In this document: piece by piece, positions 1 to 11,052 of the stretch
Layout of the letters: every line of letters begins with the position of its first letter
Position numbering within the stretch: position 1 is the first letter of the stretch
Source: Stagonosporopsis chrysanthemi
Taxonomy: Eukaryota > Ascomycota > Dothideomycetes > Pleosporales > Didymellaceae
Direction: 5' to 3'
DNA: 64,000 bases
Assembly (NCBI GenBank): GCA_022560025.1
Contig: JAFISE010000076.1
Coordinates: forward strand, 62,001-126,000
Notes under the pieces: generated by a model
What the model was told of the DNA's origin: nothing
Seen by the model: the letters and a program-made list of their open reading frames with translations, nothing else
Database searches by the model: none
Translations under genes and position numbers: made by a program

Positions 1-1048
1 CCGCTAGCCCACTAACTTGTGGGAACGGTCCTGGTAGGAGTTTGTTAGGGATTTGGCAGGTCGAGGGCTCTTCTGCGAATGGAGATGGTTTCGGCGGTAT
101 CGTAGGTAGTGTCCTTTTCTTACGGCTGTCTGGTAATGAAAGAGAGAGCTTGTGAGACTTCTTACTGCATAGAGCTGACGAAGGACCTTGTGGTCCATCT
201 GTATCTTGCATCGGCACTTCCTGCATTGCTTTCTCGGTTGCGTGGTTGGGCCGGACGTTAGGTATCTTTTTTGTAACGCTTTGTGCAAGCCCGCTTATCG
301 AAATCCTTCGACCGGTCTGCGTTAAGCTATCGATCTCGGTGCCGGCAATGGACGATTGTCTAGCAGACGGACGGCTAAAGACGGTATCGCTTTGAGCGAG
401 GCTTGATCTGCGGGTACTGGAAGTGTCACCAGTCGTTCTGCGTACGATTTCTGCTATAGTCGGCGCTGTGGTATTGTCTGTCCGCTGTGGCATCACTGGG
501 TTTCGATTGATTTTCGGTGCCTCGTCTTCAAGTGCTGGTTGCAGGCTACTGACAAAGCTTCCTCGTCTGCTCTCATGAAGGACAGTAATGACATTGCTAT
601 TGATATTTGCCGTCTGTAGCTTGGGGTCGTTATGCTCTGGAAGTGTGTTGTTTTTCTCAGACGACAATGATCGTAGGTGCTGCGTTTGAGGTCCATCATG
701 ATGTTCGTTTGTGTTTGAGATATAGGTATAGGCCGCGGTGACAAGAGATTCGCTGGGGATTGTGTTACTGCATCTATGTGCAATTTCGACAGCAGATGAG
801 GAACTAGGTGAGATGCTTGCGCCCGATTGCGACATCGAAGGTAGGCCAAGGGAGCAGATAGCAGGCGCTCGCGTCGGTATGCGTGCGCATGAACACAGGT
901 GATCGGCAAAGCTGCCGTGTAAAGGAATAGAGTGCGGTCGGTCTAGGAATAAGATGTTGCGAAGACGGCAGAAGGCGGATGACGATCGTCGTAGAGAGGG
1001 ACACAAGGCAGTGTTGTGGTAAGAGGCAGCCCAATAAAGGCGTGACAT
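1..1048 (-). CDS. Ser/Thr/Pro-rich protein of unknown function (C-terminus cut by window edge)
   Basis: The minus strand is open without a stop from about position 1080 down to the left edge. The first ATG (1048) gives at least 349 residues; a second in-frame ATG at 835 (MSQSGAS) is an equally possible start. I do not recognise the family. The product is rich in Ser, Thr, Pro and Arg and looks disordered, with basic-proline stretches near the edge (DSRKKRTLPTIPPKPSP). The segment from the first ATG is Arg/Ser-rich with few acids, which could be a mitochondrial presequence or simply translated leader. The gene lies just downstream of SMC2 on the same strand. An open frame this long is unlikely by chance, but its domain content must lie beyond the window. 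Confidence 0.55.
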   Translation of the reverse strand, partial: MSRLYWAASYHNTALCPSLRRSSSAFCRLRNILFLDRPHSIPLHGSFADHLCSCARIPTRAPAICSLGLPSMSQSGASISPSSSSAVEIAHRCSNTIPSESLVTAAYTYISNTNEHHDGPQTQHLRSLSSEKNNTLPEHNDPKLQTANINSNVITVLHESRRGSFVSSLQPALEDEAPKINRNPVMPQRTDNTTAPTIAEIVRRTTGDTSSTRRSSLAQSDTVFSRPSARQSSIAGTEIDSLTQTGRRISISGLAQSVTKKIPNVRPNHATEKAMQEVPMQDTDGPQGPSSALCSKKSHKLSLSLPDSRKKRTLPTIPPKPSPFAEEPSTCQIPNKLLPGPFPQVSGLA

Positions 1049-1278
1049 CCTAATGGGGAAGGAGAGATAGACGAGACGAGATTCGAGCAAGCAGCGACCA
1101 CTCACGGCGCAGATTGTATACTCAACTTCCAAACCAGACTTTAGCCCCGAAAACAAGCCGCCAACGCCAAGCTATGCAAAGGAACTCCACCCAAAACCAG
1201 CCTTTATGCACCGGGTATCCCGGACCCACGCCGCATGACACATTATACATCGTCAAAACAATCAACTGGCTGCTCCAG

Positions 1279-4200
1279 CTACGTCGCACTCGTCGCCTGT
1301 ACAACACTCGTTCCGTCGACGAACCGTGTCCTGAAGAGACGGTTCGCGTTCTGGAACATGCCGTCCTTCAGACTGACCACAATGAACTGCGAACCCTTGA
1401 ACCGTGTCTTGATAAGGTGACCAATGTTCTGAGTATGCGAGATGTCGAGCGCAGCATCAACCTCGTCCAGAATATACATGGGTGCGGGCTTGAATTGCAG
1501 CAGCGCCATGATGAGCGAGAGCGCGATCAAAGATCTGGAGTAAGTTAGCAAGGGTTGTACGGGGCTAAGAAGTGTATGGAGCTTGACATACCTTTGACCT
1601 CCAGACAGTTCGGTCAGAGATTGTTTCCAGACTTTGCCGAGCATGACCTTGACTTCAAGACCATCGGCGATCGTTTTGCCCTCGGGCGGGTCCAACTTTG
1701 CGTAACTGCCGGGTAGGATCTCGTTGAAGATATCGCCAAAGTCTTTGTTGACCTTCGTCCATGTCTTGTGCAGGGCCTCCTTCTTGTACTCGTCAAGCTT
1801 GAGGATCGTGTCCTCAATCTTCTTCTTATCCTTGATGACTGTGGACATGTTGTTCTTAAGACTTGCTTCCTTCTTTTCAACGTTGTCTATCATGGCCATT
1901 ACCTTGGGGTTGATCTTGTTCTTGCGCTGTTGGAAGCGCTCCTCCAAAATTTTGCGCTTGGGCTTGCAATCGGCCATGTTGACACTGCGGAAGTCATAAA
2001 CAGTTCCTGCGCGGCCGAATAACTCAGCGTCGCTGGCAATGAAGTCGTGCTCCTTCTCCAGCGCTGCGATGTGGCCTGCAGCGCCCTCAGATTCCTTGTT
2101 GAACTTCTCGATCTCGTGTGCGAGCCTCTGCTGCTCTAAACCGCCTTCTGTGATGGAGGAGTTCTTCGCGCGGATTGCATCCTCGAGAGACCGAAGCTCC
2201 TCATCAAAGCCAGTCAGCTTCGCTTGTTCATCTGCGAGTTGCGCCTGAGCAACATCGTGTACATCCTGAGCCTGCTTCTGCTCGGCGAGCAGCTCATCAA
2301 TCTCTTCCTGCTGCGTTTTGAGCGTTGTTTGAACATCTTCAAGCTGCTCTTGCGCTGCAGCAAGATCGCTGCCACATTGCTCAGACTCTACCATAGCCTC
2401 ACGCACTTCGGATTGCAGAGGCTTGATGGCAGCATTGGTTTTTGTCAAAGCCTTCTTCAGCTTCTCGAGCGAGGACTGCAGTTCCGCCAACTTGCTATCT
2501 TTGTTGTTGTTGAATTCGCTCATGTCGCGCTCGATGCGCTTGATGTCCGCCTTTGCTTCGTCTTGCCGTGCTTTGGCAGCCTTGACGTCTTCTTTCAGCT
2601 GGGCAACACTCTGCTTCATCTCCTCAATAGCTTGAATGATCTGTGAGGAAATCAGTATTTGCGATGTGCTTTTCAAAGGTGATACTTACAGACGACGAAG
2701 AGTTGCCGTTGATCTGCGACTCTGTAAGCTGGATCTCGTGCTTCTTGAGATCTAACTCCTGTTTGGTCTTTCGTGCGGCATCCAGCCTCTTCTTTTCCCG
2801 GGCCATGGTCTCCTGGAGTTGGCGGAGCTGCTGCTCATGCGATCGAAGTTCGGCTGTGATCTCGTTGAGCTTCTGCATGGTCACCAAGACGCCACTCGAC
2901 TGAGGCGCGCTACCGCCAGAAAGTGTACCTGCAGGATCGTAGGTATCGCCCTGGAAAGTAACACTGCGCATGCGTACCGCAGGATCGAAGGTAACGCGCT
3001 TAGCGGTTTCTGCATCCTCGCAGACGAGTGTCGAGCCAAAGACGTACTCCATGGCAGCATTGACCTCATCGTCGTACCCAACAAGAGACAGCGCAAGGTC
3101 GACCTTTCCTGGAGCGACCTTCTGTGCCGCGCCAATCTTTTGTGCAGACGCTCGGAAGGCTGCAATCTTGTTGAGTGGGATAATAGTGACTCTCTTCTTC
3201 AGCCTGCCGTTTTCCAGAAGCTGCTTACCAGTCGCGGCCGAGTCGACAACAACATTGTACAGGCGGCCTCCAGCGGCAACCTCCAGAGCGGTCCCAGCTT
3301 GAGTGTGCTCCTTCTTGAGTGTGAACAGCTGTGCAACAAGACCCTTGACCTTCGATCGGTCAAAGTTGGGTGAAGGGTCGCTGTAACTGAAGTCGATGTT
3401 CGAAACCCGGCGCTTCATCTCATCTGCCTGCTGCTTGAACTCACGAATGCGCGCTTGCAGATGCGATTCTTGTTGATACATGTCTGACTCTCGGCCTTCG
3501 TCAAAGCCCATCTTTGTGAGATCTGCCTCCAGTTTCTGCGCTTGCGACTTGAGCGCCTCCAGGTCGTTGAGGAGCCCCGAGTTCTGCTGCTTGGCCTTTT
3601 TTGCTTTCGGCTCATCCTCTTTGATCTGCTTTTCGAGATGGGATATTTTGAGCTTCGCTTGCTCTTGTTCGGTCGCAGCGGCGCTAGCGCGGTTCCTGGC
3701 ATCTTGCAACTGCCCTTGGTAACCACTCTCTTGACCCTCTTTCGAGGCAACACCAGTCTGTAACGTCTGTAGAAGCTCCTCCTTCTTCTCGACTTCCTCG
3801 GTCTGTTTGGCCAACTCATCGCGAGCAGTCTGGAACTTCTCCTGGAGCTTTTCGTGCACCTTCTTCCTGTCCTGTAGCAGCTTCTCAAGCTCCTTGACGC
3901 TCTTCTCGATGCCCTTCTTGCGCTCAAGCTCCTCAGCCATGCTTGTTTTCTTCAAATCAAGAGATGTGTCTAGTCGCACGACTTCATGAGAATTTGTCTT
4001 GACCTCCTCCTCCAGCGCTTGGAACTTGCCGCCCTTGCGCAGTTCCTTCTCTCGCGTAGCTTTGACTTTCTTGATGTCTTCCTGCAGGTAGTCGATCTCC
4101 TTCTTCATGCGCACAGCCGACTCCTCGAGGTCCTTGGCCCGCTGTTTCTTCGCCTCTAAATCATCTCCAGACTGCTGTAGCCGTTCTTGTAATCGTGTGT

Positions 4201-5060
4201 AGTCGTACGCAATGACGAGCTTCGTGAGCTTCTCGAGTTCGTTTTGTGTCTGCTGAAAGTCAAGGAAGGCGCGCTTTTCTTGTCGCAGCTTCTCGAGCTT
4301 AGGGTCGATCTCGTCGCGCAGCAGCTCCGCAATCTCCTGGACCTTGCTCTCCTTCTTCGCCATGGTCTTGTATGCTTTGTCCCGCCTGTCCTCAAACATG
4401 CGTGTTCCTGCTGCTTCTTCCAGCATCGCCAGGATCTCAACAGGCTTCATGTTCAGCACCTTTGTGACTCGTCCCTGCATAATGAGGAAATTCGGATTGT
4501 TGATGTTCAGCTGGACAGACTGGAACAGGTTCTGGACGCTCTGCTGCTGCGCGCGAGTTCCGTTGATCAGATACTTGCTAGCTCCGCCGAGCACAATCGT
4601 TCTCGTTACGGATATCGAGTCCATTTGTTCGAAAGAGACAGGACTCGTCTTCTTGTCGCGATTATCGAACGTGATGGTGACGCTGGCTTTCGTCACACCA
4701 GCTTGACCGCGCTTGTAGATGAGGTCCTTTGACAATGTCAGCGCCGGCAATTGCGCACCATTCAACACCACCCACCTGCAAGTTCTGGGCGCGCACAACG
4801 CCCAGGTTGGTAATACCGAGAACGAAACATATCGCGTCGAGGATATTGGACTTTCCGGATCCATTCAGGCCGGTGATCGAGTTGAAGCTATCATCCCTGC
4901 TTCTTGTGAGCGTCTGGACAGTTTGCGCCGCTTGGGTAAACAAACCAGCCAGAGATAACTGTTCGGACAGCGTACGACTTGTAGCCCTGCAATTATGTTA
5001 GATCGTAGCGCAAAAATCCACAGATTTACTAACGTCTATGATCAACTCCGTGATCTTCAT
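1279..5060 (-). CDS. SMC2: Condensin subunit SMC2
   Basis: Structural maintenance of chromosomes protein 2, an ATPase arm of condensin that compacts mitotic chromosomes in the nucleus. My splice model has six exons (5060-5034, 4986-4946, 4896-4776, 4726-2690, 2640-1592, 1534-1279) and 1176 residues, the normal SMC2 length. Exon 1 encodes MKITELIID and joins to GYKSYAVRTVISGW, the usual SMC2 N-terminus. Walker A (GLNGSGKS) is at residues 32-39. Two long coiled coils flank the hinge, roughly 3400-2900. The C-terminal head has the LSGGQ signature and Walker B (MYILDEVDAALD). The last intron (1591-1535) is 57 nt, a multiple of three with no stop, and splits the signature from the next helix; it must be removed to give LSGGQRSLIALSL. 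Family assignment is secure; exon boundaries come from phase and conservation. Confidence 0.97.
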
Positions 5061-5344
5061 GGTGGCCGCATACGGTGTTGTTGTTAGTCGCTGGTCGCTG
5101 TTTTGTTTGGACTCCGCAGTCACTTCGCTGATTGCTCGCCTGCAAAACCACGCTAGACAAGGATTCGCGGAGACGCGTCGAGCCCTACCACGAGCACGCC
5201 TCACCACGTGTAATCTGTATACTTCGCAGTCAAAAGTCTTGTTTACGTCATGGTGCTTTCTTGTAGTTTTGCTACTGTAATGAGACATAGAACAGCACCT
5301 AAGGCTTGCTCCTCCTGTCAAACTGTCCAGGCTTCACCAGATCC

Positions 5345-6318
5345 TCAAGAATAGTCCACGAATACCTGGATTTTCGACCAGGAATTGTTCAGGGTAAAGC
5401 CAAACCCTCTCAAAAACGACTCAATATGGTCAGTACTCGGCGGCCAAGTAACCTTCATCCATGGTTCCGCAAATCTCTCCTTTACGACAATGTCCGCGGC
5501 AAGTGTACTCCGAGTCCGCGCGCCTAATCGGACCTGGCTGATTCTGCCCCTTTTGATCGACTGCATCCATACTGCATTGCTGTTGTTGATGAAGTGTTCC
5601 ATCTCTCGCAATACGATGTCATCAAAGTGCGGTAGTGAGTGGCAGGTGACGATGCTATTAGGAAATCGTACCCTGTGCTTGAAGAGCCTGGTCACATCAC
5701 CGAGACGACCAGGATTCAGGTCTTCACTTCGAATGAATATTCGGAGGGTAGACGTGCTCAAGGCAAGAGGCTTGAATACCTTGCCTTTTGGCGAGCGTGC
5801 GGGGAAGAAGGCCTTAAGGTAGGATGTGACTAGGCTGAGAGGAATCTTGTGCGTCGCCAACCACATTGGACGAAACTCAGCTCGGAGCTGTGCGCATGTC
5901 TGCGTGAGCCCTAGATACGGAATGGTCTTGCGCTCAGGTCCTCTCAAGCCAGTGGACTGGTCGGGCAATAGGGGTGTAGCTTGTTTGGACGATTTCTTTG
6001 ACCTCGGAAACAGTGGAGGGAAGCATCGGTACGAATATTCTGCAGCGTACTCGTAGATGCGGTTACGAAGCTCTGCTGATTGTCAGATCCAATTGTTCTG
6101 ACGTTTCCGGCTTACACTGACCTGGAGGTAACTCGAAAAATCTGAATTTGGTGTCGTCACAGACAATCTGGGCATCTTTGGACGTGGTGTGATCCCTTAG
6201 TGACCGTCTCAGGCGCTTCTGGCCCCTAGAAAGTATGTGTAAGGAGACCGATACACAAGTGTACACTCTAGAAGTATACTTGAGGATATTGCGACACTCA
6301 CATGGCTACGCGTAACAT
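5345..6318 (-). CDS. Uncharacterised fungal protein with LRNRIYEYA (2EXR/F-box-like) motif
   Basis: The three-exon model (6318-6302, 6225-6122, 6072-5345) gives 282 residues. Splicing the second intron (6073-6121) joins FFELPP to ELRNRIYEYAAEYS, which recreates the motif typical of the large fungal 2EXR/F-box-like family. This join is the strongest evidence for the model. The first exon is only 17 nt and rests on a good GTGAGT donor and a CTTTCTAG acceptor, so the exact N-terminus is less certain. Downstream comes a region with the usual 'TQTCAQLRAEF' pattern of these proteins. Members are numerous in Pezizomycotina and their biochemical role is generally unknown. The gene sits upstream of SMC2 on the same strand with about 280 bp between them. 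Confidence 0.75.
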
Positions 6319-6513
6319 GTTGAGAATATCCAAGACTTGATGGTGTAGCTACGGTGGTTGAAGTGAGGGGAGGGGGGTGTCTCGACACGTTGTGGCAGCT
6401 ACCTCTTGTACTACGATCTAGCCCCGTCCTTCCCGCGTGGCTGGTGCCTGGCTGCACCTCCGTTTGCTCTTTCCTCTCTCAGCTGCTTTCCGCCAACCTG
6501 ACGGGCCTTTCAC

Positions 6514-8358
6514 TTATGCCACCCAAGTGCCGTTACCCTGGAGCGTTCCAGCTTTCGAGTAGTCCAACGTGCGCCCATTCTGAATGAAAGCGAATCGAAA
6601 GTAATCGTTCATGGCGTCGTCCGGTGATCTTCCCCACATGAACATATCGCCGTCTGGCTTCTCATCGACGAACTTGCGGTAACGCTCTACATCATTGACC
6701 AGCACACTAATCCCGTCAATTCCATCGGGCAGGAACTTCCACGAGAACGACGCAACCAGGCCGTTCGTGGCGCTTGATTCGATGGTAGGCTTGAGGATTA
6801 CCGGAACAATCGAGTTGAACTTGCCGTCTTCTTGCAAGGCGGCTGCGGTCTGCAGAACGGAGTCGAAGTCCCAACGTGCTGTACCATTGACGAAAAGGCC
6901 AAGCAGTATACCCTGATATAGTAAAGATGGCCGTGTCTGCATGCTCGTTCCTGGAAGCAGCAAAAGCCCGATCATGTAGTGATGAATCCTGAGGTTCACT
7001 CCCGGGATGGCCAAGCAAAACATTATGCCGAAAATAAACAACCCATACAAACCGAGATATGTTAACAGTCGTCCTTCGAGCCAGAAGAAGCATATCTGAC
7101 CTGCTGCGATTGCTGCAATGATTACAATGATGACGGCCAATGCTACCTTGGCACCTGGTTGCTGCTCCAGATCGTGTGCGGTGAGTCGCGAGATGGGGAT
7201 CCAATCAAAGGTGTAATTTGACAACGCGCCAATCCAAAACCCACCCAGCCAAAGTATGGTCTTCTCAATAGGCGCGTCAAGACCGGACAAGGTGCGCTTC
7301 ACCGCCGTCATCCAGATGATCACAGCGGTGAACAAGGCTGGTAGCAACCTCTTTGCGAACTTTGAAAGATGGTCCGGTAGGACCGTGATGTTCTGATACG
7401 AAGCTCGTGGAGGATCGGAAACGAAACTGACATGAGCGAAAATAATAACAAGAATCGGAAAGAAAATCTTGGACTTTGACGAGAAGAGAGACAATACGAG
7501 GGTAGCAAGCAGCGAAACAATGAGGAGTGCAGAACGAGGCTCGCTGTCACACTTGAAACCGTCCTCTTGAGCTGAAGTGAAGCCAAATGAGAGAGGAAAT
7601 TCTGAGTCGAATGGGATAGACTCAATGCCATGGCTCTTGGTGGTTTTGAAGCCGCTCTGTTCGCCGACGAGATTGATACGCCCGCAGCCTCCAGAATGAC
7701 CAGTGATGATTCCAGCATGAATAGCTGAGGCACAAATGAAACTATCACCTCGATAGGTTTCGCTGCCAACAACCAGCGGGCGGTAGTTTGCGTCGTACAC
7801 ACCAACGGCATGTGGGTTTAGCAGCTGTACGCCGGCACACTTCGGAGGGCAGCGAAATGCGAATGAACTGTTGCTGAAAGGATGACAATCCACACCATCA
7901 AGTCCACATCCGTTCTTGCGCTTCCACAACGAATCGGTACAGTCAAGATTGACAACGTACTTTCCACTCCCGTCAACTGTAGGCAATTCTGCGGTGAGAA
8001 GTCCAACGAACAACAAAAGCCAGACCACTAAGGTCACATTCAGAAAGAGACTTCGATGTTCTGAGCGCGGCAGGAGTCTGCTCAAGAGCCTGCTCGGACC
8101 CTCCTGAATGGACCGGAAGAAAGGCTCAATTCTTTGTGGGTGTGGAGGTTGTGGGCCAGCAAGGAAGGCGAAGCAGCCGGAAGGCCTCCCTGATGGTGGC
8201 TGCTTTACAATATCATTGTCTTCGAAGTCGAACTCTTCCCTAAGCAGCAACTGCGCTTCCTCCAGATCGATGTCCGTATCAGCAGAGCGTCGGTCTGAGG
8301 CGTCATGGGCGTTATCTTTGTAGGTTCGCGGTAATTCACCACGTGGAGAGCCCGACAT
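6514..8358 (-). CDS. LCCL-domain multi-pass membrane protein
   Basis: Intronless, 614 residues. An N-terminal cytosolic region of about 105 residues rich in acidic and polar residues is followed by a first membrane span (VTLVVWLLLFVGLL). A Cys-containing extracytoplasmic LCCL-type domain then runs from about 130 to 260 (NGCGLDGVDCHPF, FRCPPKC, ICASAIHAG, SGGCGRINL). About seven further hydrophobic spans follow, and then a soluble C-terminal domain (WDFDSVLQTAAAL). This architecture, one span, LCCL, a membrane bundle and a C-terminal domain, is a recognised fungal family annotated only as LCCL domain-containing protein, with unknown function at the endomembrane or plasma membrane. The start is the ATG of MSGSPRGEL; no better upstream in-frame Met is seen. 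Confidence 0.9.
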   Translation of the reverse strand: MSGSPRGELPRTYKDNAHDASDRRSADTDIDLEEAQLLLREEFDFEDNDIVKQPPSGRPSGCFAFLAGPQPPHPQRIEPFFRSIQEGPSRLLSRLLPRSEHRSLFLNVTLVVWLLLFVGLLTAELPTVDGSGKYVVNLDCTDSLWKRKNGCGLDGVDCHPFSNSSFAFRCPPKCAGVQLLNPHAVGVYDANYRPLVVGSETYRGDSFICASAIHAGIITGHSGGCGRINLVGEQSGFKTTKSHGIESIPFDSEFPLSFGFTSAQEDGFKCDSEPRSALLIVSLLATLVLSLFSSKSKIFFPILVIIFAHVSFVSDPPRASYQNITVLPDHLSKFAKRLLPALFTAVIIWMTAVKRTLSGLDAPIEKTILWLGGFWIGALSNYTFDWIPISRLTAHDLEQQPGAKVALAVIIVIIAAIAAGQICFFWLEGRLLTYLGLYGLFIFGIMFCLAIPGVNLRIHHYMIGLLLLPGTSMQTRPSLLYQGILLGLFVNGTARWDFDSVLQTAAALQEDGKFNSIVPVILKPTIESSATNGLVASFSWKFLPDGIDGISVLVNDVERYRKFVDEKPDGDMFMWGRSPDDAMNDYFRFAFIQNGRTLDYSKAGTLQGNGTWVA

Positions 8359-8734
8359 CCTCCAGAGAGCAATTAAATCGAAGGTCAGAAGAATAAAAGT
8401 TTTAGGTAACGCGAGACATTGTGAATGAGCTGGAGGTTGGGATGAGACATTGGTACGTGCTCAGTGGATCCTCCATCGTCAACCCATTCCCTCTTAGGCT
8501 TAGTGCCACTCGTACCAAGGGCGACTCGAGGATTTCCGTATACACAGTAATCTCTCTTGAATGGACTTAACTATTCGGTAGTAGACAGCCTGTTCAAATC
8601 TGACCTAGATTAGAGACAGCTTGTAGTAAGAGGGCTACGGCTCTGAAACTGATAGCAGTGGCGGTCATGGGGAAGGATAAAGCGAGCGAACTGTAAGAAG
8701 GACCTCTTGACTCGACATTGGAACTATCGACTGT
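8359..8734. other. Intergenic spacer, LCCL gene 5' side / HIT gene 3' side
   Basis: 376 bp between two minus-strand genes. It must hold the LCCL gene promoter and the HIT gene 3' end. I see no ORF or repeat worth calling. Confidence 0.6.
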
Positions 8735-9414
8735 TTATGTCTGCTCGTCTTTTTTCATCTCTTCTGCTAGCCACTCTGCCTCTTTCTGCATCTCTTCATC
8801 GCTCCTCGGCTTGCGGCTGTCGTTGTCGACAGCCGGGAACTTGCCCCTCTTCTCATCCCCGACCAGCGCGGCCTGGGCAGCCTCCTCCTTCTCCTTCATC
8901 TGTCTTCCAAGATGAGCCTCTTCGCTCTCCATCATCTCATATATGGCATCGGTGCCGCCCCTGTGCTCCAGATCGTCCTTCTTTCGAGGGATGATGTGGG
9001 CATGCACATGTGGCACGCTCTGCCCTGCGTCTGCACCATCCTGTATGGCGATGTTCAGCGACGAGGCAGCAAAGACGCGCTCCACCATGCGGGACACGCG
9101 CTGCACGGTCAGGAAGAGGTCCTGCACTTCGGCTGGTGAGAGGTCGTTGAAGCGCGGCACGATCCGGCGGGGTGAAACCAGCACATGGCCAGGAAGCAGC
9201 GGTTTGAGATTAACAATGGCGAACGACAGGCGTGTCAGGTGGAAGACCTGCAACTGTAAGCAGATGCGCCAGCAGCGAGGCCGCGCCCGCGTCGTTGCTC
9301 ACTGCGTCACGTCACAGCTCTGCAGTGGGCCGCCAATGAGGTCGCGGAATGTGCACACACCTGACTTGCCACGGCGAAGGTGCCAAACTTGACCACATCC
9401 TTTGTGATCGGCAT
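8735..9414 (-). CDS. HIT-family nucleotide hydrolase, FHIT/HNT2 type
   Basis: Predicted bis(5'-adenosyl)-triphosphatase (Ap3A hydrolase) of the FHIT branch. There are two exons (9414-9361, 9247-8735) and 188 residues. Exon 1 encodes MPITKDVVKFGTFAVASQ and splices in phase 0 to VFHLTRLSFAIVNLKPLLPGH, reproducing the standard FHIT start where a KFGxF segment precedes the first strand. The catalytic histidine triad is SVPHVHAHIIPRK, with histidines at 98, 100 and 102. The acidic, Lys-rich C-terminal extension (residues 125-188) is longer than in bacterial HIT proteins, as usual in fungi. The gene is divergent from the STEEP1-like gene across about 1.1 kb. Family assignment is firm; substrate is inferred from the family. 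Confidence 0.93.
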
Positions 9415-10518
9415 CCCTTCTGCTATACGAATGTTGTCGCCGTCGCAGGGCACGCTTCGATACGTCCAAGCACACAGCCAAGACAAAGTATTAGCGCCTG
9501 TTTGTAAAGCACAGCGGGTGCGGCGCGCAGCAGTTCCGAAACAAAGTGGCCTTCGAAACTTCGATGCAGGGACCGCGCGCCGACGCTGCAGCCGGGCAGC
9601 GGGCAGTTCTAGGCGATGGCGCTCGGCCGCTTGGGGCGACGCAGCCGTGTCACATGCCAGGCACCGCGTGGTGCCTTCTGCGCAATTCATTCGTTTGATT
9701 CTCTTTGTTTCCTCGAGCGCATTACAGGGCCCTCTCCACGGACGATCGTGGGGACAAGGACCGCCCTCGTCGTGGGGTGGTCGCCCACGGCCGTGCAGCT
9801 ATTCGCAAGCAGGCAGACGTCCCCCGTATAAAGCGCCCTCCACCACACAGAGGACAGCGTGGGCGTCTCAACACATTGTACTCGGCCAGCTTATCTTTCC
9901 AAGCTGCTTCTGTGGATAACCTGGTGGAGCCCGCCTTCGAAGTTTTTGCCGATTTCTTGCTAGGCTTTGCTTAGCTCTGCTGCTTCCTGCCACCAAGAAC
10001 GGCCGAAGGGTATCAGAGTGGCTGCACGTCTTGGCTACGCAATACCGTTTCACACAGCTGCGGCGCCTCATACGTGTTGCGACTCCACTTGGCCTCAGAG
10101 CCTCATTGTACCACGCGCATTCGCACAGGCAGCCGCAGACAGTCGCTTGGCTGCGCCGTCCCTCGCCGTGTCAGCGCTTGACCTTCTGCTTGTCAGCGCA
10201 AAGCGTGTCGAAGTACTGTTTCAGTCCCAATCCGGACGCCCATAAATCTGCCCGCATCCCTCACCGGACTACATCATAAGCATAAGCCCTTCCACAACAT
10301 CCTGCAGCCCAGCCGACCTTGTCCCGACCACTCTCACACTCCGCCACTACATAAGACCGCGAGTACTGCCATTTGTATAGTGGCACCATACCCACGTTAA
10401 TCTTACGGCACCCATATAAGTCTCCAGGCGTTGCGCCCCACTTCCCGCGACACCCACTCCCACAACGCGAACACGCACAACTTCCTCACTTTTCGAAATC
10501 AACACACAGCCAGACATC
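9415..10518. other. Divergent intergenic region between HIT and STEEP1-like genes
   Basis: About 1.1 kb, GC-rich near the HIT start and C-rich towards the plus-strand gene (CTCCCACAACGCG, ACTTCCTCACTTTTCG before the ATG), typical of fungal 5' leaders. A TATAAAG at about 9828 is too far from either start to be assigned. ORFs here overlap in several frames and none looks like a protein. Confidence 0.5.
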
Positions 10519-11052
10519 ATGGATATCGTCCAGTCCTCGCGCGCCTACTTCGCCATGCCGTCGCCCACCCCCGAGGAGAAGATTACCCTCCAAGCCTCCA
10601 ACACCGTTTACACATACCACTGCCTGTGCAGCCACCTTCTGCTCGCTACAACCACACCTCTACCTGCCCTCCCAACACGGCAGAACTCGCAGGACAAGGC
10701 ACACATCATGCCTCTCCCGCCAGCGAACAAGAGCGACTCCTCTTCAAACGCCCACTACGGCCTGCTTCTCTCGACTCGCCAAGAGCGTACCGCCGAGATC
10801 ATGACTAGCGACGACGGCTTCGAGAAGCGCTACCTCCAGCGTTGCGGGCGCTGCAACCTCGCCGTGGGCTACCAGCTGGACTGGGTGCAGTTCGGTGGAG
10901 ACCGCACGGGGCGCCGCGACGACGTCGTGTTCCTGATTCCCGGCGGCTTCATGACGACCTCCGAGATGATCAACTACAAGAAGAGCACTGGCGCTGCAGC
11001 GAATAGCGGCGGTGTCGCGGGCATGTCGTCTGCCACGGCCGTGGCGGCGTAG
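10519..11052 (+). CDS. STEEP1-like (CXorf56/UPF0428) domain protein
   Basis: Intronless, 177 residues. The N-terminal part has a strand-rich segment with a CLC motif (VYTYHCLCSHLLLA) and the middle has RCGRCNLAVGYQL. These two paired-Cys elements, about 80 residues apart, match the conserved core of eukaryotic STEEP1/CXorf56-like proteins and probably bind a metal. The human homologue assists ER exit of STING; fungi lack STING, so the ancestral role must differ (spliceosome association has been proposed for relatives). The C-terminal tail is Ala/Gly/Ser-rich and looks unstructured. The ATG has a good context (CATCATGGATATC) after a pyrimidine-rich leader. Confidence 0.82.
   Translation: MDIVQSSRAYFAMPSPTPEEKITLQASNTVYTYHCLCSHLLLATTTPLPALPTRQNSQDKAHIMPLPPANKSDSSSNAHYGLLLSTRQERTAEIMTSDDGFEKRYLQRCGRCNLAVGYQLDWVQFGGDRTGRRDDVVFLIPGGFMTTSEMINYKKSTGAAANSGGVAGMSSATAVAA

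Noticed and set aside
6209..6457. 82-codon minus-strand ORF upstream of the 2EXR-like gene
   Set aside because: It overlaps the first intron of that gene, where GTGAGT and CTTTCTAG splice sites give a better model.
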